Shown here: positions 56,479 to 64,000 of the stretch, one piece after another
How the letters are laid out: the number at the start of each line of letters is the position of its first letter
Numbering within the stretch: the first letter of the stretch is position 1
NCBI RefSeq assembly: GCF_900660615.1
Contig: NZ_LR215023.1
Span: 930,001 to 994,000, forward strand
Direction of reading: 5' to 3'
From: Malacoplasma iowae
GTDB taxonomy: Bacteria; Bacillota_I; Bacilli_A; Mycoplasmatales; Mycoplasmoidaceae
DNA: 64,000 bases
Made by a program: the position numbers and the translations under genes
The notes under the pieces: generated by a model
What the model saw: the letters and a program-made list of their open reading frames with translations, nothing else
Told to the model about the DNA's origin: nothing
Databases searched by the model: none

Positions 56479-58428
56479 CTACTGAAAAACATCAAATAAT
56501 TGTTTACATACTTTAATTATATCATTTAACAAAGTCGGATTATATTCTGCATTATCAACACATATTGATATACCCATTTTGTTACAATGAATTGAATAAT
56601 TGTTTTCACATAACTCATAAATTTTTTCAACAATTTTAAAGTAATTTAAATCAAGTTGTTCTAGATTATTAAAATTAATGTTTTTATTAACTCATAGTTT
56701 AGTCATTTGACAAGAATTTTGAATTAGTGAATCCTTTAAATAATCATATTTTTTTATTTCATTTTGGTAATTTTCCATAAAAGAATATGGCGAAGAATTC
56801 ATTTTATGACTTATTACAAAATCAATCAATTTTGAATTATTAGTATTCTCAATATGAATTAGGTTTTTATTTTCTTCTATATAATAAAATCTTTTAAAAG
56901 GGACAGCTATAGTTTTAATCCCGACATGAATACCAGAAACTTGTACAAAATCTATTAAATCCTCATGACGATATGAACAATTTTTTAATTTTATAAAATT
57001 AACATTATTTGATTTAATTGATGAATCAATTTGAAGTCAAGAAGGTCTTGAAGGTGTGTTTTGCAAAAATCCAAAATATTCATTTCTATTTAATAAACTT
57101 AGTAAATAATTTAAGTTATTTTGCTTTATTTCTTTTTCTAACTTAAAGTTACCAATTATATATTGATTTTTATTGTTATATCATTCTCTATTTATAACAG
57201 GAGAAATAATTCCAGTTGTAAGTCTTTTAATTAAATTAAACAAATAATAACGAATGTTATCTTTTAGTTTATTTATATTTGTATCTATTTGATCTTCAAT
57301 ATTTATTTGATGCAAGTAATTAATTTTATTTTTTAAACCACTAAAAATGTCACTATGATCTGATGGAACTATAACCATATTCCCACTTTTTATAATTTGT
57401 GGAACATCACCTTTAAATTTAGAATGTCAATTTACATAGTCTTCTTGTGCTTTAATAGTGAAATATTGCAAAATTTCAGAATTAGTTTTATTTTCTTTGT
57501 CTAAAAAAGAAACTTTATATTTTTTAGAGAAATCTTTATTTTCAAATTCAATATAATTTTTATTTTCTCCAAAAGTTGAAAAATTTAAATCATTTATAAA
57601 ATTAGTTTTTAAAATTAGAAAATTATTTTCATCTAAAAAAGGTGTATTTTCATTATGATATGCTGTCAATTGTTCATATTTTGTAACAACCCTAAAACCA
57701 ACTGAACCATCACTTTTTGTGTAAGTTTCAGTTGCACTATAAGGAAAAGATTCTGTTTTACTTGTGACAACATTTCTAAAATTTCTTTTATAAAAAGATA
57801 AGTCATAAATTGGAGTATTTTTATAAACCAAAGATAAGTATGACTTAATTGACACTATGTCTTTATCATTAGAATTTAAAAACTTATTTGATAATTCTTT
57901 AATTAAAGAATCTTCAAAAGTATCTTTAATTTGAAAACCTAATTTTTTTAAAATTAAATTAATAGCTAAATCATAATCAAAAAAAGAAAATAGTGTTTTT
58001 ATTAAATTTTCTTTTTGATTATTTAAATTAAACATTTCATCATATTGTTGTTTTTCATAATTTTTGAATTCTTTTATATCTTTTCTATTATTTTTAAAAG
58101 TCTTTATAAAAAAGAAACCAAAAATTAAAACAAATGATATTCCAATGAAAAAATTTGTAATTTTTTTATTTTTAATTTTCTTTTCTAATTTAGTTTCATA
58201 AAGAGCATTTTTTTTAGCTTCTATTATCGATTCAAAATTATTTACTTTATTTGAAAATTCACTTGTTTCTTTTAAATAATTATCAAAAAAATTATTAATG
58301 TATTCATCAGTTTCAAAAATTAATTTTTCATAAAAATTAGCAATTGGATCTTTTGTGATTTCATTAAAATCTAAAGTAGAATCATTAACATTTTCATCTT
58401 GATTATTTTTTAATGTTTCTTGCTTCAT
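56479..58428 (-). CDS. Large membrane-associated protein in the lemA operon
   Basis: 649 residues. N-terminal helical part, one hydrophobic hairpin or segment (about 90-108), and a large soluble part of charged and aromatic residues. LemA genes often sit next to DUF3137 proteins; the size and position would fit, but I cannot confirm the domain by eye. AAGGA lies eight bases before the ATG, inside the end of the upstream gene. UGA-Trp codons in the C-terminal third. Confidence 0.65.
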
Positions 58429-59275
58429 TTTCTTTATCCTTTTCCATTAACTTATAAATATAAGTGTGTTTTCACATTATATATCATACGCTATAAGATC
58501 CAAGAATGAATGCTGGAAGTAAAACAAAATATGTTACAGCAATAAATAATCAAGCAATAGGATAATCTTTTGTATTTGTTGGTCAACTATAAACTGAATA
58601 AGTTTTATATTGAATTTTATTGTCAATTATTAAAATTTCTTTTAATCCTGTTTCTTTATTAAATTGTCTAATAGGTTCTTGAATTCAAAAAGGAGCTGTT
58701 GATAAATATATTAAATATATTGTTGGTACTATCATACACACAACTAGTAATTTAATCTTTCTTTTTGGTATACATCAAGGTCTTTCATACATTGAATAAA
58801 AACCAAATATTAAAAAACAAATTGGGGTTACAATGTGTTTTCACACATCACTAAAAATATCAAAAAATTCACCTCTATAAGCCCCATCATATCTACCAAT
58901 TCCAACAAGGATAATGTTATACCCAAAGAAAGTAAAACCAATATATGTAATAGTTGCAATTAAAAAGAAATCTTCTTTAAAATATCTTTTATTTGGAAAA
59001 AACGTATATATAGAACAATAAGCAAAAACCAACCAATTTGAAAGATTTGTAAATTTATCTACAACTGTTCATAAGTCTTCATGCTTTAAAGCAGTATAAA
59101 CAAACCCAGCTATAGTACAACCAAATGATACAAATGCAACAATAAAACATGCAAAGCTTATTCATTGGTGAATTTTAAATGTTCTAAAATTATTTGAAAG
59201 GTTGGCTTGATTATCATGAAAATCTTTTGCTAAAGTTAATTCTACTTCTTTTGTTAAATTTAATTTTTTTGTCAT
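58403..59275 (-). CDS. Multi-spanning membrane protein of unknown function
   Basis: 290 residues with about six or seven membrane segments and a charged C-terminal tail (KLMEKDKENEARNIKK). It overlaps the next gene (56479-58428) by 26 bases in another frame, so they are coupled. Conserved-looking features such as NLSNWLVFAYC and GAYRGEFFDIFSD are present, but no family is recognised. Likely works with the lemA products. Confidence 0.65.
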
Positions 59276-59392
59276 AAAATTCCTCTATTTTTTTGTATGA
59301 ATAATAAATTTAATATAAATATTATCTTTATTAGATAAGATTTGCAAATAGAACTAAAATCAAACTAAATCAGCAAAATATTTAATATAAAA

Positions 59393-60523
59393 TTATAATT
59401 CTTTATAAACTGAAATTCCATTTTTGATTGTTTCTTTTATGTTAAGATTTTTGTCAACAATAACAAGATCTGCAATATAATTTTTAGCTATTGATCCATA
59501 AACATTTGATAAACCAATAGATTTATAAAAGTTATAAGAACTTATTTTTACCAAATCTGACAAAGAGCATTTAGAAATGTTTTTAACATGTTTAATAATA
59601 TCTATATATTTAAATGCACTACCTGCAATAGTGTTACTATCTTGCAAATAACACATCTTGCCTTTTTTTGTTATATTAAATCCATCATAATAGTAGTCAC
59701 CATCATTTAATCCCTTAACACTTAAAGAATCACTAACAACCATTATTCTATTAAATCCCAATATTTTAATTGTTTCTAAAATAACATTATTATCAATATG
59801 ATGACCATCTGCAATTAGTTCAGCATAAATTCCATTTAAAGCAAATACAGCATTAACAATGCCAGGTTCTCTATGATTGTGTGCACTCATAGCGTTATAT
59901 AAATGTGTTACTCTATTAACGCCATTTTTATAATATTTTATAACATCTTTAAAAGTGGCATTTGAGTGACCTAAAGATATATAAAAATTATCACTAGCAA
60001 AGTTAATTAAAGAATCAAAATTATTTCCTTCTTCTAAAGCAGAAGTAATAATGATTTTTTTATTTTGTGAAAAATTAATGATATTAGAAATAATTTCAGA
60101 TGAAGCAAAATTTATGTATTTTTCTTCATGAGCACCTTTTTTCATTGTTGAAATAAAAGGTCCCTCAATGTGTCAAGCAATAAAAATATCATTGTAATTT
60201 TTACCATATCATTCAGCTAATTTATAAATGTTTTCAATAGGGGCTGTTATTGTAGTAAAAGCAACATTTGTAACCCCCTCTTTAAATAATTGATTTTTAT
60301 ATTCATTAATTTCTTCTTGAGTCACTTTATCAAGGTCGTTAAAGTTTAATCCATAACCTCCATGTGTGTGCCCATCTACAAAAGCTGGTAATAAATAATC
60401 AGCTGAAGCGTTGATTGTGTCACTAATTTTTACAACCTTTTCTATAATATTTTCATTTATATGAATTTCTCCAAAAAATGAATCATTGTGATTAATAATA
60501 TTTATATTTTTAATTATTCTCAT
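59393..60523 (-). CDS. nagA: N-acetylglucosamine-6-phosphate deacetylase
   Basis: 376 residues, amidohydrolase fold. Metal and substrate motifs: DGHTHGGYG (about 49-57), WHIEGPF, SLGHSNAT, THLYNAM, and the catalytic Asp in VVSDSL. It removes acetate from GlcNAc-6-P so that the sugar can enter glycolysis. nagB is not in view. Start ATG with GGGAA upstream. Confidence 0.93.
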
Positions 60524-60567
60524 AAAAATTTCCCAATATTATATTTATAAATCAAAAAAAGATAAAA

Positions 60568-61554
60568 CTATAAAAGTTTTACCCCTTTTGCTTTATATTC
60601 ATTAATTGTTTCTTCAGGTCAAACCGAAACTTGTACTTCACCTATATGTTTTTTACCTAATAAAAATAAACACAATCTGCTTTGACCAATTCCTCCACCA
60701 ATAGAAAAAGGAAGTTCATCTTTAGAAAGTAATTTATGAAAATGATAGTTTAATCTTTCATTTAATCCTTTTATTTCAAGTTGTTTTAACAATGAATGAG
60801 AATCAACTCTTATACCCATTGAACTTAATTCTAAAGCATCCTTATTAACATCGTCTCACACTATAATGTCACCATTTAAATTTCAATCATCATAGTCTGG
60901 AGCTCTATTATCATGAGGTAACCCATTTTTTAACTTATGACCAATACCTATAATAAATACTGCTTTATATTTATATGCTATGTTTTTTTCTCTTTCTTTG
61001 TCATCCATATCAGGATACATATCTAACAATTGTTGAGATGTAATAAAAGTAATTTTTTCTGGAAGCATATTCTTTTTTTCTCAATTGTAATGATCATATA
61101 GTTTATTTTGACAATATACTAATACTTCATAAATTTTATTAACTACTTTTTTTAAAGTATCAAGATTTCTCTCTTTTCTTGTTATTCTTAATTCTCAATC
61201 TCATTGATCAACATAAATTGAATGTTTATAAGAAATAGTTTCATCTTTTCTTATAGCATTCATGTCAACATATACACCTTCATGTAAAGGAACATCATAT
61301 TCTTTTAAAATATATCTTTTTCATTTTGCAAGTGACTGAGGTATTTCGCCTTTTATTAAATTTACATTTGATTCAAATCTAACTGGAGTTTCAACACCAT
61401 TTAAATCATCATTTAATCCAGTGTTTTGTTTTAAAACAATAGGACCTGTAATTCTGTGTAAGTTAAGTGATTTAGAAAAAGTATTTTGGAATAAGTCCTT
61501 AATATACTTAATTGCTTTTTGGGTTTCAAACAATGATAATTTTTTTTCTTCCAT
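60568..61554 (-). CDS. asnA: Aspartate-ammonia ligase
   Basis: 328 residues, normal length. It makes asparagine from aspartate and ammonia, using ATP, with a class II synthetase-like fold. Family motifs: [47 protein letters not shown], and [21 protein letters not shown] is well placed before the ATG. Confidence 0.97.
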
Positions 61555-61646
61555 AGTAACTCCTATTCATATTAATTAATTCTAATATTAAATTGGAAAC
61601 AATAAAAAAAACTTACACAAAAGTGTAAGTTAATAGTAATTTTATA

Positions 61647-61731
61647 TGGTGCACTTAAAGGGACTTGAACCCCCACGCCGTAAGGCATCAGATCCTAAGT
61701 CTGACGCGTCTGCCAATTCCGCCATAAGTGC
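61647..61731 (-). tRNA. tRNA-Leu (UAG)
   Basis: 85 bases with encoded CCA. Acceptor GCACTTA pairs with TAAGTGC; long variable arm; anticodon loop CTTAGGA. Confidence 0.95.
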
Positions 61732-61732
61732 G

Positions 61733-61808
61733 TGGTGCTTTGTGAGGGGCTCGAACCCACGACCCAGTGATTAAGAGTCACTTGCTCTACCAACTGAGCT
61801 AACAAAGC
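61733..61808 (-). tRNA. tRNA-Lys (CUU)
   Basis: 76 bases with encoded CCA. Acceptor GCTTTGT/ACAAAGC; anticodon loop CTCTTAA. Confidence 0.94.
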
Positions 61809-61822
61809 AAAAAAAATAAAAA

Positions 61823-61898
61823 TGGTGCCGACTATAGGAATCGAACCTACAACCTACTGATTACAAGTCAGTTGCTCTGCCTATTGAGCTAAGTCGGC
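61823..61898 (-). tRNA. tRNA-Thr (UGU)
   Basis: 76 bases with encoded CCA. Acceptor GCCGACT/AGTCGGC; anticodon loop CTTGTAA. Confidence 0.95.
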
Positions 61899-61901
61899 CC
61901 A

Positions 61902-61977
61902 TGGTGGAGTGTGAGGGGATCGAACCCCCGACCCTATGCTTGTAAGGCATATGCTCTCCCAGCTGAGCTAACACTCC
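61902..61977 (-). tRNA. tRNA-Val (UAC)
   Basis: 76 bases with encoded CCA. Acceptor GGAGTGT/ACACTCC; anticodon loop CTTACAA. Confidence 0.95.
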
Positions 61978-61983
61978 TTAAGG

Positions 61984-62001
61984 TGCAGAGTTGGCGCTCT
62001 G
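61984..62001 (-). other. GC-rich hairpin between tRNA-Glu and tRNA-Val
   Basis: GCAGAG-CGCCAA-CTCTGC, a perfect six-pair stem in the only non-tRNA gap of this size in the cluster. Possibly a processing signal or a tRNA remnant. Confidence 0.5.
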
Positions 62002-62017
62002 CTATATACAAATTATT

Positions 62018-62094
62018 TGGTGACCCGTACGGGATTCAAACCCGTGAATGCACGCGTGAAAGGCGTGTGTGTTAAGTCACTTCACCAACGGGCC
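62018..62094 (-). tRNA. tRNA-Glu (UUC)
   Basis: 77 bases with encoded CCA. Acceptor GGCCCGT/ACGGGTC with a G-T pair; anticodon loop CTTTCAC. Confidence 0.95.
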
Positions 62095-62097
62095 AAA

Positions 62098-62172
62098 TGG
62101 CGGCCACAGTAGGGATCGAACCTACGACCAACCGGTTAACAGCCGGTTGCTCTACCGCTGAGCTATGTGGCC
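62098..62172 (-). tRNA. tRNA-Asn (GUU)
   Basis: 75 bases with encoded CCA. Acceptor GGCCACA/TGTGGCC; anticodon loop CTGTTAA. First gene of the tRNA operon. Confidence 0.95.
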
Positions 62173-62194
62173 AATTTATTCACATAACATAGTT

Positions 62195-62222
62195 ATTTTA
62201 ACATAATTTATAAAATATCAAT
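62195..62222 (-). promoter_or_regulatory. Putative promoter of the tRNA operon
   Basis: TTGATA and TAAAAT with 15-16 bases between them on the minus strand, 23 bases before tRNA-Asn. Confidence 0.4.
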
Positions 62223-62492
62223 AGGAAATTATTAGTAAATTTTAAAATTATTTTAGTTGTAATAAAACCTAATGTTAAATATTTGTCTTTTTTAAACAAA
62301 TAAAATACTTTTAAATTAATAATTCAATCTCATCTAATTATTAAAAACAAATATTAAATAGAAAATTTAGTAACTGTATTGTTGACTTATTAAGTTAAAA
62401 AGATTTTACTAAAAAATAATATTTTCAAATGATTATCTTTTTTGAAAAGATTAATATTTAATATAAAATCAATATGTTTATAAATTTTGATT
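62223..62492. other. AT-rich intergenic region
   Basis: Divergent promoter region between the tRNA operon and the MFS gene. TATAAAAT at about 62462-62469 is a likely -10 for the MFS gene. Nothing else is recognised. Confidence 0.45.
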
Positions 62493-63854
62493 ATGATAAT
62501 GCAAAACAATTTATTGGAAATAACAATCAATTCTATTATTTTTGTAATTGTATTCTCTTGTTCATTATTATTTGTTTTCAAATTAAAAAATGTAACAAAA
62601 GGATATAAGATTTTTTTTATTTCTTATGTTGTTTTTTGAATTCCATTAAAATTACTTAGAGACTATACATCAATTATACAAAACGAAATAAATCCCCACA
62701 TTGTCTGGTTACCTTTAGTAATGTATGGACTAGTTGGAATATTTATTAGACCAATTGCTGATTGGTTAAGTTTATACATAAAAAATAGAAAAATTATTTT
62801 ATATATGGCAGTTTCAATTGGAATAATTACATTTATTCCAATAATTATATATCCAAGCACTGAAACAAATATAGTTCAATCTGTTGGAGTTGGTATTGGT
62901 GCATCAATGATTGGAACATATGAATTAATGTTCAAAGAACAGTATACAAAAAGCAAATCTTTTCTTACAGTTTCCATAATGGCATTCCCACCATTAATTG
63001 CTGACTTTATTAGTGCACCAATTCAATCTACAATTAAAATTATTTCATCAAATACCAACCAAACATTAAATTTAAATATATTTATATATTTATGGGTTGT
63101 GGGAATTGTATTTTATGTAATAACATTTATTATCTTATTTTTTGTTAAAGAGGACCGAAGTAAAATTGGAACAACACTTAATAACATTCAACTTAGTGGA
63201 GACAAAAATAAATCATCAATAAAAAGCATTTTCTTATTTGTATTAGTTTGTCTTACTGGTTTTTTTATATCATTTATTAAATTCTCAAACAGTGGATCTA
63301 TTGCTACATTAACAATTCAAAATTTAGCGCAAAATATGGGAATTAAAGATAAGATTGCAAGTATTCAAGCTTATCTTTCTACAATATTTAGTTTAGCCCA
63401 ATTATTGGGAACTGTATTTGTAGCAAACTTTTTAGTTAAAAAAACAAATAAGTTAATTTCTTTTTCTGTTGGAATAAGTTTATGAATATTGTTTCAATTA
63501 ATTGTTATTTTTAACCAAAATCCTTATGTTTACTTTGGCGTTTCTTTCTTTAATGGTTTTGCTTATGGGATTTTATACAACCTTGTTTTAGCTTATGTTT
63601 TAAGTATGAGTTTTAAAACAAATAAAATTACTCCTATGGGTATTTATCAATCAATTTTATCAATAGGTATAGCATCAAGTTCTTTTTTAATTCCATTTTT
63701 AAAAGATGTTTTAAAAAACAACCAAGGTTATTTAATTGTAAATTATTCTTTACTTGGTTCAATTGTATTATTAGAGTTGATTTTTGCAACTGCATATATT
63801 TTTGATATACAAATATTTAAAAATAAGATGATAATAAAAAAAGAAGCACTTTAA
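62493..63854 (+). CDS. Major facilitator superfamily transporter
   Basis: 453 residues from the ATG at 62493 (a second ATG is at 62499). About twelve membrane segments with an MFS-type loop after the second (IRPIADWLSLYIKNRK) and a long central loop. There is no ribosome site, and a TATAAAAT box lies about 25 bases before the ATG, so the mRNA may be leaderless or nearly so. It uses TGG for Trp in several places (near 62706, 62762 and 63090), more than its neighbours. The 14-base gap to the next gene suggests a joint unit. Substrate unknown. Confidence 0.75.
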
Positions 63855-63867
63855 TTAAGGTTTAGAA

Positions 63868-64000
63868 ATGAGTTTAGAAAAAGCAAAAAAAATATTTATA
63901 GAAAATTCAGAGTATGGTTTAAATGACATTAAAAATATAAAAAAAATTCATCATGGTTTTACAAATGAATCGTATTTATTCAAACTAAAAAACAAACAAA
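63868..64000 (+). CDS. Choline-kinase/aminoglycoside-phosphotransferase-like protein (3' end outside window)
   Basis: Only 44 residues are in the window. IHHGFTNESYLFKLKN resembles the N-terminal nucleotide loop of choline/ethanolamine kinases (GxTN-xxY). AAGG precedes the ATG. Together with the upstream MFS transporter this could be an uptake-and-phosphorylation pair, perhaps for choline; this is inference. Confidence 0.5.
   Translation, partial: MSLEKAKKIFIENSEYGLNDIKNIKKIHHGFTNESYLFKLKNKQ

Noticed and set aside
62390-62581. Minus-strand 63-codon frame
   Set aside because: AT-rich, no ribosome site, and overlaps the start of the MFS gene on the other strand.

Overview
The window is chromosomal DNA of a Mollicute. 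It is very AT-rich and nearly every long gene reads through in-frame UGA codons as tryptophan (ptsG, oppA, secDF, dnaG, dnaK and others), so gene calls that stop at UGA fragment them. Shine-Dalgarno sites are purine-rich (AAAGGAG type). The gene set (ybeY-dgkA-era-recO-glyS-dnaG run, ftsA/ftsZ cluster, secDF-apt, asnA, nagA, YitT protein, SNF2/SWIM helicase) fits the Spiroplasma/Entomoplasma/Mesoplasma/M. mycoides side of the class. The species cannot be fixed from sequence alone.

Layout. 1-5.6 kb: glucose PTS permease ptsG (runs off the left edge) and a SNF2 helicase. 6-13.4 kb: a DUF31 serine-protease-like protein, a YitT protein with a long charged N-terminal domain, a CPBP protease and a large OppA-like lipoprotein with a structured leader. 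13.5-17.5 kb: small membrane and basic proteins, a ZIP metal transporter, an FMN reductase and IS copy 1. 17.9-26.1 kb: surface proteins and lipoproteins, a lone GTP cyclohydrolase II, IS copy 2 and a frameshifted membrane nuclease. 26.1-31.5 kb: ftsZ, an ftsA-like gene, rsmH, pncA and apt. 31.5-38.0 kb: secDF, the (p)ppGpp enzyme RSH, L31, L7/L12 and L10 with an L10 leader. 38.2-50.2 kb: an unknown gene, IS copy 3, dnaG, glyS, recO, era, dgkA, ybeY, a C39-peptidase ABC exporter with a membrane-anchored partner, and dnaK with a CIRCE-like operator. 50.3-59.3 kb: an aldo/keto reductase, a cluster of unknown membrane proteins beside a secreted Ala/Gly-rich hydrophobic protein, and lemA with two unknown membrane proteins. 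59.4-62.2 kb: nagA, asnA and six tRNA genes. 62.5 kb to the end: an MFS transporter followed by the start of a choline-kinase-like gene.

How it works together. The housekeeping part covers replication priming, translation, cell division, secretion and stress response. The cell salvages rather than synthesises: glucose PTS, peptide uptake, nicotinamidase, adenine phosphoribosyltransferase and N-acetylglucosamine-6-phosphate deacetylase. The accessory part is surface and secreted proteins.

Most interesting points: (1) the oppA leader carries two abutting small ORFs, a terminator, and an 8-base antiterminator strand overlapping the second ORF's stop codon, a layout expected for translation-coupled attenuation; (2) three copies of a 1162-bp IS30-family element each sit in, and have duplicated, a complete terminator hairpin (37, 31 and 46 bp); (3) a nuclease whose catalytic motifs appear circularly permuted, and which also carries a frameshift; (4) a divergent FtsZ with a 120-residue N-terminal extension and a Lys in the tubulin signature; (5) a secreted hydrophobic protein next to paralogous membrane proteins; (6) a complete RibA with no other riboflavin gene in sight.
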